Positions 39,501 to 54,800 of a stretch of 64,000 nt of DNA are shown in pieces. The notes beneath the pieces were generated by a model, which was not told where the DNA came from, did no database searches, and saw only the letters and a program-made list of their open reading frames with translations. Source of the DNA: Apostichopus japonicus. Lineage: Eukaryota; Echinodermata; Holothuroidea; Aspidochirotida; Stichopodidae. The stretch covers positions 14,960,303 to 15,024,302 of the forward strand of contig NC_092581.1 of NCBI RefSeq assembly GCF_037975245.1, in the 5' to 3' direction. The stretch's first letter is position 1; each line of letters starts with the position of its first letter. The position numbers were made by a program, and so were the translations under genes.

Positions 39501-39758
39501 TGCATTATAGCAAAGCATATATGAACCAATGTGTCCCTGCTGTCATACAATACTGTTATATATGGTTGTGCACCTGTTTACCATCTTGGCAATAAAACTG
39601 CATCAAAAGTTGTAATAGTATAGTGCAACATCATCTTCTGAGATTCATTGAGAGCGGTTGGTGATCTCAAATTTGGATCCATTTACTGCATCTTGTCAAA
39701 ATTCATGCCAGTCCAAAATAAACTTGCCCCATCCACAGGGACATATTAAGTAACTCCA

Positions 39759-39857
39759 CTAGAAAGGCCTTGATCCCATTGATTGATGAAAACTTTTGTT
39801 ATTTCGTAGAGAGTCAAGCTCTGAGTTTAATTCCAGTTTCTGCCTCTGTAATTTCTC
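39759..39857 (-). CDS. MAP3K7: MAP3K7 last coding exon
   Basis: Acceptor TTTCATTTCAG, phase 0. Encodes [20 protein letters not shown] and a short tail ending SMGSRPF, then TAG. It continues the C-terminal coiled coil, the TAB2/TAB3-binding part in known TAK1. Confidence 0.85.
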   Translation of the reverse strand, partial: EKLQRQKLELNSELDSLRNNKSFHQSMGSRPF

Positions 39858-42800
39858 CTGAAATGAAAAAGAAAACAGCAGTCTACGGTAGTTGGTGAAG
39901 AAAAGAGAGGATGTACTCCATGTATGGTAATTATTAACACCGAGCGGAGTAAACATTGTAAGCTTTAAATGGTTAGCTGAAAAACTATACTCAATTAAGA
40001 CAACAAATGTTCTTTAATACCTTCACTTTCATTTGTTATAATCTTCTTTTTGATTTATCCTTGAAACCTGATACTTTGTTATTTGTAGAAATATCATTTT
40101 TCCTCTGTGAATAAGTGACTTAAAAAGTGACTTAAAAAATAAAACATGCATTCACAAAATACTAAAATTGGAAAAATAAATGTTTTTTTTTTGCCATAAG
40201 CTCTTTAAGAAATGTATGATTTCCAATTCAATAAACTTAACAGCAGTACAGAACAGATATCTCATATTAGTTTTTTTCTGCTCTCTTTTCCTTCTTTACT
40301 TCCCTCTTATTTTTTTTCAAATTTTACAAACCCAATTCGTAATTCGAAGCATGACTATTTTCAACAAATATTCATGACCACGTTTTCATATTGATATTGA
40401 CTGTACTTTTGCCTAAATTTGGTTATAAGAACAAATAAAGGTCAGCTTAACATTCATCAATTAAGTCCTACAAGAGCTGCTGGCATCATCGTTAATGTTA
40501 CCTTGAAAGGAAGATCCACATATGGTAAATATCTCAGTTCTGCAATAAATATAACCGCATGCACCTAATCTAAATATGTTTGAGCATTTTTCTCCCCTCT
40601 TTAATAAATTGACTAGCCTTCTATCGCATATATGAGTATGGAGAAGCTAGTGTGGATAAACAGACAGTGTGTTATGTATGAAAGTACAATAACATTGTAC
40701 ACCAATGCATACAAAAGTTAAGTAATACAAAAAGTTCACGATTACAAAGTCAGTGTAGTATTAGACAATTTCAGGGTATTTTACTACTACCTGTTTTAAT
40801 TTCCTTTTCGGAGATATAAAGACTGACTGACTGTCTGTCTGACTGACTCACTCACTCACTGACTGACCGACTCACTGACTGACTTACTGACTGACTCACT
40901 GACTGACTGGCTGGCTGACTGACTCACTGACTGACTGACTCACTGACTGGCTGACTGACTGACTGACTGACTGGTTGACTGATTGACTCACTCTCTCACT
41001 GATGCACTCACTCACTCACTTAGGTATGATACTGATTCTAGTTGTACAAATACAATGGATATGTGTTTTTGAGCCCAGTCGGTGCATTTAAAATTTAAAA
41101 GTCAAAAAGAAGCAAGGGTACAAGACGATGTACTGTTTAAGAATATCAACGTCACTAACAAACCTACCGTATCGTCCCGTAAACTTGTCAATTCTTCAAA
41201 GAGTTGAAAATTAGTTTGCTGATCTTTCCAATCCTCTGACAATCTGTTAGCTAATTTGGACCTGGCAAAATGACAGAAAAGAGGTTTACAGAAAAGAGGT
41301 TTTACAGGGATTTATTAAATACACAACAACTACAAGAAAATCACGACACCAATATTGACATGACTAGGCCTGCAGAGTATACTGTGGTAACCAAGTGCGG
41401 CAGCAATGACAAGCACAGCCAATAGTAGTTAAGGTAGTTTATGAGAATAAATACAGTCTTTTCTGTAAAAAGGTACCAAACCAGGACCAGAAAGTAGGCA
41501 CCTTGGATAATTTGTTATCATTGTCATCAGTCTATTTTCTAAAGTACCCCACCGATTCAATCCCACCTCATTCACGGACAATTACAACATATCTCAACTT
41601 TAATGATACTCCCTTCACTTGTTTTGAGGTCAAATCGAGCCAACGTTTAATAACCATAAGGTTAGCTGTCTACAGTGTATGAAACAACAACAACAAAATC
41701 CCCACTGCACTAGAGTTACTGTTACTTGTTTTTTTTTTAACTTATATTTTCACAAATTTTAGCTATATTTTATACACAGTACACAAGTATGGTAAGAAAG
41801 TACAAGTGAATACCCTATGTCACTCCTGACTCGCATAAATAGTAACTGATTCACATTTCCTTGTATTCAATGTATATTGATATCGACACGACCGCCCCGC
41901 CCCGCCCCCCCCTCACCCCTGAAAATGTAAAACTTGAAAAGTTTGTGCTAGATGGAATGCAGAATTAAGGCTTTTTGAGATCATCATCAAGAATTGGCCA
42001 AAAATGTTAACCTAATGCTCAAACCTGTTAGTATTATAGATGTTATTAAACTTGACTTTAACGGTGGTTCTGATGCTTCTACTTTTCATAGACATAATAA
42101 ACAATGTTCAGATAGATGATTCAATGTCTCAGCTTTCGATAACTATATTTTGAAGTGGCTGTAAAACTAACTGTTGCAATTTTTTCATGGCTGACCATTA
42201 TCTAGCAAATATGGAATATATTGAATATCAAATCTTTGCAATAAACCACTCACTTTCTATTGCTTAATAAGGCTAGTTCCGACTGGAGTCTCATGTATTC
42301 TGCTGCCATCTGTACAGGGAGAAAAGAAAACAAATTATAATTCATTTTGGAATTCCCTCAAGTCAAAGATCTCTTTCTGCTTAACGAATCAAGCAGAACA
42401 CTAGACTAATGAAATAATTCTAACAATTATTCAAACACTAAGGTATAAGGAAAATTGTGAAATCACTTCCACAAAGACTTCCTTGTTATTGTGTAATCTT
42501 AAAGCAGCGGTAATCGTAAAGCAGGATCCTCAAGATGATGCAATAATTTAACAAACCGTCTCAGTATCACAGAAACCAAGATTGGAAATAACCAAATGAA
42601 GTACAAATAGGTCTAAAGCCTGCCACACACCGCTTCGACTCAACGCGACCAGACACGACAGGACAGTTTGTGACCTAGCTTCGGATTTTCTCCGATACCT
42701 ATATTCCTGCGAGTGAAACCCTGCACACCAACAACCGATGAGCACTCTCAAGCAGGGAATAATTTTATCTGTTATTGCTTCACAAAATGGATATGCAAAA

Positions 42801-45800
42801 TTGGCAAATTTTTTATATACAAGTACAAAGTTATATAGCAATTTTAGTATATACAGGAACTATAGTGTTCTATATGAGACAGAGTTCAAGAGCATTTTTC
42901 AAACTGCTACCCTAAATCTGAACACTAAAATATTCCCTGGACTGATTCCTGGTGCTCATTTAAGGTCATGTGCAAAATGAGTCACCTGTGATTGGTTAAA
43001 ATGTTAATGCAACTGTGCAGTTTTGAGTTGTGCAAAGCCTTAAACTACTGATAGCCAGTCAGGAAAACGACGTTATGTCTCCCCCGACTGAAACGGACGA
43101 GATTTCGAATTAGCAAATTCTTGCGCAGGTTGCAGCCACACTGCCCGATTATCCAGGATTCCCAATGTTACAATGATCGAATGGAAGTTTGGTCGCATTC
43201 GGTCGGGAAGTGCATCACTTCCCTCTAGTCCAGACCACTGCCCTCTAGTCCAGACCACTGCCCTCTAGACTAGTAAATTTTGGTACAAGATTGTTGGAAA
43301 TTGGTAGCTTAATGCAAGTAGATCTGTTTAATACCAAAGGTCAGTACTGGCTCTTTGAAAGTTTTTTTTTTCTCCAATGATTACAATTTTATTTACAGAT
43401 TGCTGATGGATATAGATCCACACCACACATAAGAAATCAAATGTCCACTATCTCCAAAATCATCGCTACAGTCTCTACGGATATGAGCTCTTTTCAAAGA
43501 CTTTCACAAACTCATTCAGAGTAAAATTTTACTACCTGGACAACTTTGATTCTCCTTTCTAATACGATTACGGCAAGTATATTCTTCTACTCCATTACTT
43601 CACTTTTGATATTAACTAAGCGGTAATCACCGCCAAGCAACAACAACAAAAAAACAGTCAGTAATTAATTATGCATCTCTATTCACTGCCCTACCGACAT
43701 AGTGATGAATTTTATGAGGAATTTAATTCATGAATTATGATCTTTTGTTTGCCTATGACTCACTCCATGGGTTCCTGCTACAGTCAATGACATGGAGAGC
43801 CAGGCCGGTGATGCGGAAATTATGTCACCAGGCACCGATTTGGGAAGTCTTCATATTTGCTTAATTACATAAGGATAAGTAATGATGATACTTTGTCTTC
43901 ATCCCACACTGATTGACCCCATGCCACTGACATGTACCCCCTCCCCCACCCCCCCCACTGACCCTCCTCTGGTCATGTCTGTTAATTGGTTTACTTACTG
44001 TGACATGTTCATTATAAATCTGTTTGGATTCTGCTGAAGTCGTATCTGGTGGGAGAGGCTGCAACAGAAGAAGAGGTCAAGAAAGGAAAAGTAGTTAGAC
44101 TTTTAGTTTTATCTTTTTAGATGAATGCTATCATCGACCACGACGTAGAGAGAGTCAGACTTTGGTCCAAGAGACAGTCATATCCATTTAAAAGAGTTTA
44201 TTTGTTCCTTTAGTATATTATTAAAATGATAATGCATTGTTCTTTATCTCGTGTTTTCCAGCCACCCCTCCCCCCCCCAATTAATCCTGGATGCCAGTGC
44301 TGTAGTCCTCTGACTTACCCAAATGGAGATGCAGGGTGGAGGGGGAGGGGGCCTTGTGTTTTTCTTTTATCAAACAAAAACAGTTCAAATGCACCTCACG
44401 CTTACAAAAGAATCACAAAATTATTAAACAATTCCAAGTATGGTAAGGTTTGACTTTGTAGATGTTGCAACCTAAATAAAAAGTTTAATCTTCAGACCGA
44501 TTTCACTCGTGGTTCATGCAATACGTACTTGTAAAGATGGTTCCAGCTCAGCTGTGAGAATAAATTGCATTTGATCATCATCTGCAAGAAACAAGAGAAA
44601 TATCAAATCATTTATTTCACATTTTCCCATTATTCTTATTTCATCAGGGCAAATTAACAGACTATAATCTTACTACCAAATCATTGGTCTTGAAACATAA
44701 TCCTCTCTCTATGTCAAACTGTGTCCCTGATCAGATAAAGATCAACTGTTTTGTATATTATTCTTTTAATACTGGAAATTTACTACTTTGTCAATCATTG
44801 TCAATCATTTGACAAACTTGTCTTTTTTTCAAATACAACAATTTTGCATTTCATATCGGTTAAGTTCTGATGTTAATTTTTATTAACTACTGTGACAATT
44901 TTCAATTTGCCTTTTGGATAAGACAGAGAACACAAGGAGTAGAGTAATGTCTGGATAACAAAAAGGTTAGAACCGAATGTTTTCATCAATTACCCACGAT
45001 AATTATAGTTAATTGACAATCCATTGCGGGAACTATCTGGAAAGACATCTTTAAAAATTTGACCAAACTGAAATCCTTTAATATTGTGGGTTATCATATT
45101 CCCTCGTTTCGCTAAACTTGTTAGAAAACCCCAACAGTTGCAAATGATCGATGCCGCCAATAAAAACATTAGAATACTTTTTGAAATTTAACAATGACAA
45201 ATGTGCATTGTTATAAATTTAAGCTACTCAATAAAACCAAAACTACAAAAGTGCAAATCCGTCAAGCTAACATGAAAAAGTAGCAGCTTTGGGTGTCTAA
45301 CAAAATTAGCTTTTAGGGGTGTCCAGCAAAACATGTAAGCCATTTTGGACGACAAGATGTTCATGCTCAAAATATGTCTGCTGTGCTTCAAAGTGATTGG
45401 GCTTTGGTACATGCAAACGTATGATGAGAAGAAAAAAATGCAAAGAAAATTTCAGATGTAAACCAAAAAGATATTAAAATTGAAACAATCCTTTATAGTG
45501 AAATATCAGGCATTCTACCCTTTAGTAATGTAGAAGCAAAGGAACATAAAAACAACATAACATGAGAATTACAAAAAAAGATTTTGACTTTAACAAAGAA
45601 AATAAACCTTGATATCACAAAATTTATTTATTAGTCTTCATTTTGGTGATCATTGAAAAGTACAGATGTGCCACGAATCATTCAACAATTTCAACAAATT
45701 TTTAAGAAAAGATCAATTTTTTCACACATGGACTGACATATTTTACTCCCAATTGCCTGTTTATAGACATTGTGACACTCACAGGGACATCAAAAATTGT

Positions 45801-48800
45801 CCACACTGCTTGTTAAAAACCACTATCTTTAATCTATCATGTGATTTGTTTAATAAAGATAAATGATTTGGAATATTTTACTATCTAGCAATAAAGGGGG
45901 GGATCACTCCATTGCACATTATGATTTAAAGTGGTGATTAACTTCACCTTGGGCGATTAATTCACATGATAAAGAAAGTTAACAACATTTAACATCTTTA
46001 TTGTCATGAGAGTTACACCGGACCTTGCTGTCACCAGATACAAAACTGTCATGAAACTTCAGCAAATAACTTTATCAATTAAAATCTTCAAAATAAAATT
46101 TTGCTTTCTGGAGGTGTTGTATTCCCAAACAATGCACAAAACTTGACAGCAGATTTTGACTCCATTAGTTACTATCAGTGAAATATCTTCTTTCATTCTG
46201 ATATTTACAAGCCTTGTGCTTTCATCTGACCGTTTGAAATAAATTTTCTGTTAAAGGAATACTGGATGTGTTTAAGTACCATGTCAAAAGCTGAGGGGGC
46301 TGCAGCCAGGCTACACAGGCCACTAATCTTTGTGCTCTAGAGTTTTGCACAATAAGTATTGCAGGTCTGCAGAGATAATACCTATTCTTGCATTATGATT
46401 CATGTTTAATTTTTCGTATTCATATTTTATATTTCGTTTCCATATTTTAAGGGGTTTGGTCATTTTGTTACTTAAATTTACTTAAAACTCACCTTTTTTC
46501 TTTTTTGAGGAATTTCACTGTAAATCTACATTATTTAAAAAATTATTCCTTCGTTTATATATATATATATTTTTTTGATATCAATATTTAAGCTGTGTCA
46601 ATTTTATTCTTCATATTCATATTTTAAGGGTTTTGTTATTTTGTTGTCATTGTAAAGCGCTCTTGAACATGCTTAAGCATGAAAAGAGCACTATATAAAT
46701 TTGGTAAATAATACTAACAATAATGTTCCTAGCTGAGCAGGATTTAACAGCTGCTGCAGTTTTTCCTATTGACAACGTGTCTTAGTTGTCTACTAGCATA
46801 AAGCACATTTCTTCCAGGGCAAGAAATCTTTAACATCTCGATCAAAAACGTTAAATAATTTTCTGTTACGTCAGTTTCAATTGTCACTTTAAAATACCAA
46901 CCTAGCGGTTTATTGTTGATAGGAATTTGAGGGTCCATGGAAAAGCTCCTCTTTGTGCCTTCTGCTTGATATTGAGCTGGCCCACCTCGGAGGGAGGTGT
47001 ATCGACCTTCCAATTCTGAGCCGCTCTTGGGGCGGGCTCCTCTCATATGATGGTCTCCGTACCCCGACGGTCGGTACCTCGGTTCCAAGGCATGAATGTG
47101 ATCTATACTGGTTAAACCTTGTGCCTGAGTTTGACCCAAGGTGTGGATATCCTGAGGCACAGTACTGGCGTGATGCATACCCGTTTCGATGCTGAGGAAA
47201 GGGGGTTTTAAGGCATCTATATGGGTAGGGGGGTAGAATGGCAGTCTGTTGGTGTCTGCGTACGGATCTTGCAGAGGCTGGGGGCCGGAGAAAGTATTCA
47301 TGAAGTCCTGGTCGCTTATTTTACCGTGGGAACTACTTCTCTGATGCGTTCGGTGATGGCCCGACTTGCTTGGACCTGTAAAAGCAGACGGATTAGTAAA
47401 ATAACCTACATGCATCATGTAACAAACAACAAACAGTCCTACATGCGCCATGCATATTCATGACACTGACAAATGTTCATTATCAAAAATGGCAATGGAA
47501 TTTAAAAAAAAAAAAAAAAAAAATCAGCCACAGGAGGGAATAGAGCAAGCTTAAAGGATGTCTTCAAGCAAACGCAATACTTTAGCTCATTTGTGGACAG
47601 ATTAATTAATTAACTAAATTAATATTAAATTAATAAAATGAAATAAATATTAAGTAATAAAAACAGATTAACACACTGCTACTATTACATTTCTATATCA
47701 CTTGACCACTTAAAACACCAGAGGCTCATCAATAAATATGGCTGGACTATTCAGTCTAGCAGACAGACACGTTAGTTCCTCAGATGCGACACAGAACTCA
47801 ATGGGAACACACACGATTTGTATGGCCTCCAATAAAAAACTTGTTTACAATCCATTAGCAAAAGAAAACTCGAGGACAAATGGTGCTGAATGTCATCTAA
47901 GGGTCCTCTAACGTTTACACAGAGTTATTATAAAACACGTTTTTTTCTATGAATTTATAAAACAATTGACTACAAACATTTAACAGTTAAGCCAGCACCA
48001 AGGGAGCTACTGTATTTAACCTTAAAGTATCATTCGATACATTTAGCATATACATTAAAATGAATAAAGGAATAGCCTGTAGAAACATTAATAAGTGTTC
48101 ACTCAAAGTTTTCTTCTACGTCAGACTAAGAACTTTAATCAAGACTAAACTTCTGCCTAACTGTCAACCCTAAACTGTAAGTGTTTCATGGAGATATCAA
48201 ATAATGTTAATCTATATTATTAATCCTTAGTATATATATTGTAGCAGCAAGCATATAGGTTCTGGCAGTAGATCAATACATTCTCGTACAGATCATCCAA
48301 GATTCTCAAATTGACAAAATATATGGTGCTCTGTTGTTTACATGAAATAGAAAGCAAGTATCTTAATACTATGGAACAGGTTGGTACAGAAAACAGGTCC
48401 TAATATTTCCTCCTCCATTATTGTGTCAAATTTGCAGAAAACGAATTAAAAAAACAAGTCAAAGTCCTTGACGTAAACCATTGTCTAAATTTTCATTTAA
48501 CTTGTTGACTTCCTGAAGTTAAATTCAAGTTTGGGATTAAATATTGCTTAAAAAGTCACTTTCCATAAACCTGCGAGCTTTCCAACTCGGCTTTCAATAT
48601 CACATTTCATTTCCTTGTTCTAAACGTGGAAAACTAATTTGGGACAACAATAACATAATCATAATTATTATTATTATTATCATAGACTTATAGTGCACAC
48701 ATATACCCACTCTGCAGAGCACTCACTGCAGAGTAAGTTATTGCTTAATGTAGGGACTTCAGCACCCTTAGTTTAAAGATGATGCTTCCAGAAGTGATAC

Positions 48801-51800
48801 GAAACCAGTGCAAATCCTTCAAAATTGAGGTGATATGATAAGATTTTTTTTGTGTGGAGAAGTGGCGTGATGGTCTCTTTGGTAGACCATACAACTAACA
48901 AGGCATTTCCACTGTCGAGACAAGAGGTGCAATTAAGCAGAGAGACATAACTACCAGTGTCTTCCTGAGTCTAGCGTGGTCTATTACTACTAAAGGTTGC
49001 AAAAACGATGTTACCCCTGCAGCTCATTAGAGGAGGAATTTACGCACAAAATTAAATTTGATAATGTTATTGACCATTGAACTACTTCGCTATCGGTCAA
49101 AGTTATGTTTGAACCCTTTCTAGAAATGTCCCTTTAAACAGCTAAGGTTCATCGATCGAAGTGACTGGACTACATAGTCTAATACACAGACATTTAGATC
49201 AGTCCCTCAAACACAACACAAAACTCCATAGGAAATCATTGGACAAATTTTTTGTCCTCAGATGATATGATGACATTGTAGTATTGTATGACAAATATTG
49301 TCAATAACACATAGTAATGAATGCCATCCAATGGTGCTCTGTTGTCTATAGGTCCAAAGAATGTTATTAGAGCTTATAAAAATGGATTAACTTTAACATA
49401 GACACCTAAATGGATGAGCCGACCTTATCATCAATTGAGCCCCCAAGGAGCATTCCAAAAAGTTAACATAGTTTAATATAAATATTTAATATTATATATT
49501 ATTTATATTCTCTTTGACTAAACCTCTACCGGAAGCAATCATTTTAAAATTACATAGATTAATGAGACTGGTGGTGTTTAATTTTTTACTAAAACCGTAA
49601 TTGTATTAAAAATTAATGTAGTTTCCGTCAAATCTTTTTCACTCAACCGCTATGTAAAGTAATCCCTGCAAATGCCATTTAACTGTTTTCTTTTAACACA
49701 AGAAGAAGTTACCACCCTTTTCTAGGGTCGCCACAATAATTTAGAGGGTTTTGAATATTTTGGGGGAATAGTTGGAAAAGTACATTTAATTTACTGAAAA
49801 AGTTGCAAAATATATCAGCACTTTCACAACTGAGCACCTTTCATCATATGAAAGGTTTCTCCAAGGGGAGGGAAAGGGGGGGGTAACTCCTGCCCGTAGA
49901 TCCCTTCCCCACATCCTCAAATGGAGAGTCGTCAAGAGAATGAGGAGGAATATTGGGGTAACCAAACCCAAAGAGTTTGAAATAACCAAGATTAAGGGGA
50001 TGATAATTGGCAAGAGAATAATTTGATATTTTTATGGAAACAAAATCCACAATCCTGCTATCAGTCCAGGTTTTAGCCTTATACAGCTGATACTTTTTAT
50101 TAAGATATGACCCGTCGAATATCATACTGTAAAATCAATATCGAAAGTGGCTGACCACTTAGTCTATGACACAATCCATAAGCCTAGGTCAGTTCTCCTC
50201 AGAAGCGACACCATATTCATATTTAAAAAATTATTAGAAAAAATAACAAATGATACGAGACAAAATATATTTGTTTTGATTGTCTATAAAATTTCAAGAA
50301 TTTCCCTTCCATCAAAATTGTTGTTTTTTTTTCTTTTTTTTACTCTGAGGCAAATGGGAGCGATGCCAACATCATATAAAAAATATTTGAAAGAAATACA
50401 AATAATATGAGACGAGAGATTTTTATTTCTTTGGATTGACAGAAACATGTTAAAGAATTTCCCTTCCATCGATTGATGCCAGTTACACAAAAGAAAAACC
50501 TTTTTTATTTTATTTTTATCTGAAGCAAATGTGGAAATTGCTTGGAACTATACATAGTTAGTTCATGCCAAAAAGGTTGTATTTTTGCCATTTTGGTGGG
50601 AAAAAATGATACAGGATATGTTCATAGTTTAATAACATCATGTAATTGAGAATTTTAATAAAATATGGTGCACATATGAAAGGGAAAAATAAAAACCAGT
50701 ACAATGAAGAAAAAATAATTCTAATCAATAGATGATTTTAAGTCCCAAAGACCTGCATTAGATTGGTGAGGTGTTTGAACAGTGTGGTGCCATGATAATC
50801 AACAATTTACTGCATAAATTTACCCCTCATTGACATTTGAACTAACCCGTAGCATCAGTAGAGGTTCAAAGTTTAAAACTTCTAAAATGCTTCATTAAAT
50901 TTGAAGGGTAAAAGGACAATGAAATTCACAGCAAATTTTTACGAACATTATCACAAAACAAATTTTACTCCGCCATGCATTTTTGTAAAGCAGGACAGAG
51001 AGCTTTCATTTCCTCTTTATCTTGAAAATAAAGCAAAATATTCAACTATTCTTGCATTCTTTAGGTGAAAATTTCAGGGACCACAGAGGAAACAAGTCTA
51101 CTGGACAGACTTTACTGTGTTATCCTTACACCATCGTGTCTTGTATTGTCTATTGTATTTTGGTGTCAAAAGTAAAATCAAATCAAAAGTAAATTTCTAC
51201 TTCTTTGTCGTGCTGTGGTGTTTTAAAGTAATAGATAAGATGTGACTTAATTCAATCAAAACTATGATGTATGACATTTTGAAATACCCCCCCTCTCTTA
51301 CCCCCCCAGCAAAAAAAAAGGGTGTGAAACAGCATTTTTGCATTTGATCATTAATTTTTACCAAAAATACCAGGTATTGTTCAAGAATATCAGGGACATA
51401 CTATTTTTATTGTTTTTGAAAGAGAAACATATTCCAGGCAACCTGTAATTTGCATTAAATATCAACATATTATTTTCAAGATATTTATAGTCACAAATTT
51501 TACCTTTAGGTGAACTTGAAGCAAACAGGAGTGATGTCATAGTTGCACACCTACACAAAGATATGTTCTGGTTTGCCTCTATTTTGCACTTTTTAATTTT
51601 TATTTTCGATTGGATAGGGTTCCAACTTTACCTTAATTAAGGAGGTGTGCAGATAACGGTGTGTAGTACATAGAAAACTGAGACGCATTTGATTCCATTT
51701 GGAAGAAAAACATGAAACAGTTTGAACAAAACTTTTGAAAAGCGTTTTGGGTGCTACCTTTCTCACGTTGTTCAAACTGACAGAAAGTATCGGAGAGACG

Positions 51801-54800
51801 AAAGCTTAGAAATCGTAGAGGATCAATATTTATTTCCCGAATTAATCGATTTGGTGATGAACTGTTGAAGGGTGTCAATGTTAACGTGATTGATTTTGAA
51901 TTAAATTTAGTGATTAAACTCAAATGCTGCTTTAATAGGTTCCCAGTGATGTCAATGTGCGAATGGATGCATCCATTTATCAAATCTACTACTTTATTTA
52001 TCCAAACTTCATGAGATAAACGAAACTCACTTTTTGGTTCATCATCCTCACTTCTCTGCATCTCAAGTTCCAGAATATCTGCAGACTTTCGTCTTTCTCT
52101 GTCATTTTCGGTATTTGTTTTGTTCCTTAACTGCACTCTACCTGGGTCCTGCGAACTCAACTAAAAACAATCAAAAAAATATTTAAACTGCAATTGAACC
52201 AGACTTAACAAAGATAGCTATAATGCAAAAAAAAATGTGTTCGTGTCACTTTAGTGGTGCACAATAATAAAAAATGCTAGAATTTTTCAAAAGTAGTTTC
52301 CTGGAGGTTCTCACCCTTCAATTTAATTCCGAATAAAGCGAATGGTTCAATAAACATTTCTAATTCTCAAAAGAGGCAAGACGCTTTGATGTTAGTAGTA
52401 AACTATATTTTGAAATCTGAATGGCAGTGACCATTATTTGACTTTCTAGCATTTTTCTAGCATATTTAAGTGCATTATGGATGACCTTTAAGCGTCTTGT
52501 AGTAACCAGCTTATGTGGATCCTGACCTAATTAAAGGTCCCCCGACTGTAGCTAGTGAAGGAGATCACAGAGACACGAATCATCCCTTGGAAGTAGTGTC
52601 AGGTACAAAGTTCAGCACTGACCAAGTAGCTATACTGACACACTAAAATATTATGTCACAGACTGGGCAATTGCAGTGATTAAGTCATCCATTCCTTGTC
52701 TGGAAGCTTCGTGTTAGTGGTAAAATGACTCTGTCGTGTCGCAATTTTATGACTTCAAGCCCAAGCAGGCTCGAGTGAGCTTTATTACGTATAGATTGCG
52801 CCTATAAGTGACGACTTTGACGCTGATGTCGGGGATAATTAGTCAATTTCTATAATGAGTTGTAAATAGATACACTAGGGTAACCATTCCCATGGTGAAT
52901 AAAAAGCTATTACCGATTGGCTATAGGCAATTGCAGTGATTAAGTCATCTATTCCTATTCCTAATGTGACTGCCAACACATCTAGCCTGCAAGAGATTGA
53001 CAGATTCCTTACACTCCAAAGTAGAGATCTGCTAGGTCTTACACAGCTCGGAGCTGTACGCAATTGTGTGTGACACCTTGTGATACACCTTGTGCTTTGT
53101 TTTATGACTAAGCCAAGGCAAAACCAGAATACAAAGAATATAATTACAGACTAATAGTTTAAGCATCTGGCAACAATTTGCCTTTTCCTTTTTTTTTACT
53201 TTATCCTCTTGAACGATAGAAACCTACCCTCTTGGGAGTATCTTGGATAAAATCTCCAGCTCCAGGCAATCTTTCACCGGATCTTATAACCGTTTCACCT
53301 ACGGTGTGTTGGGTCCCCGCAGTAGCGATATCAGTCGGTGTGGTAGGGGTCCGTTGATTAACTAGAGAGTGTTAAAGAAATATATATATATGTACTTCAC
53401 TGGGTCATCTTGTTTATATTTTGAGAAAGTGTACGGCAGCTAGCTGTTTGGTTATTTGGTTGAGTTTTCACCACCAGGTGAGTGGAAATGATTGAGCAGT
53501 AAATTACAGCTGTCGTAAGGTGACATGCGAGATGTAGAGTTACCATGTTAGAATAACACGACATCTCGACAAAATATTGATTTTTGTCGAGATACCGACT
53601 TACACTAACTTGACATCTCGGTAAAAATTTGTCAAATTGCCATGTTACACCTACCTAACTCGGTATCTCAACAAAATTTTGATTTTAGAAGAGATACCGA
53701 CTTATGCCAACTTGACATCTCACTAAAATTATTCTAGCATGGCAACTCTTCATCTCGCATATCAAGTTATGACCACCGTAATAAATGAAGTGTGATTCAC
53801 AGCAGTATTAATTATATTGCAAAATTGGAAAACTCCAAAATTCTGTTGACTTTAACTTCATTATTTTGGAGTCAAACTCGACTGTTTAAAGTTCATGTAC
53901 CATATCAGACTATTGAAATAGAATTGACCAGAATAGACTCAGAGGGTTGCTTTCATAACTCAGAGTCTGACCCTCTAAGGGTGGTAAAGTAGGATGGACA
54001 TTGAGCGACAGTGACCGGTCGCTAACTTAGGGTGTACAGTGTAAAGAGTGTTATCAGTTCACTCTAGACATGGTACTATGAGAGTGTTAATGTTGTGGGG
54101 AGACAGGTAAGAGCGGAAGTGAAGTCAACTGATCTGGCAGCAGAGTGCAGCATTGTACAGGTTAGATTGAGCTGGAATATACAGATGAATAAAGTTACAA
54201 TAAATGCAACAAAATCCATAGCTTACGGTAACAGCCATTCTAAATTCATGAAACTGATAACTGATTCATAAATTCATTCATAAATTCATATTCATAAATT
54301 CATAAATTCAAATTCATAAATTCAAATTCATAAATTCATAAAAATTCATAAAAAATTCATAAAACTCATAGATTCATAAATTCATGCATATATTCATAAA
54401 TTCATAAAACCGATAACTGATAAAATTCATAAAACTGATAACTTTAATAGCACTCTTTGATGACGAAAAAAACTCTACAAGGGATATTTGTTTCTCCTTA
54501 CATGTGGAGTGAATAAACCACGAATGCGATGAGTACATACCTGGTTCCTGGGGAGGTGGGTAGACCAAGGGAACATCCGCTCCTTTGACCAGGGAAGCGA
54601 GAGCAGTCATCACCTTCACCACTTGCTTCATGGAGGGTCTGTTTCTAGAAACTGGACTCCAACATCTGTTCGAAAAGGATTTTAGAATGATCTCTTTAAG
54701 GAAGGAAAAACTTCAAAATGGGAAAAGTTGTTTTTATTTAAATCTCTATGATACATTACATATTTCTCAAGCCAGATAAAAGGAGATCTTTTCAAATTCT

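Noticed and set aside
46564-46901. Extension of the long MAP3K7 linker frame to 46744
   Set aside because: A donor at 46901 gives the only phase that joins to the 44529-44581 exon; the tail is intron.
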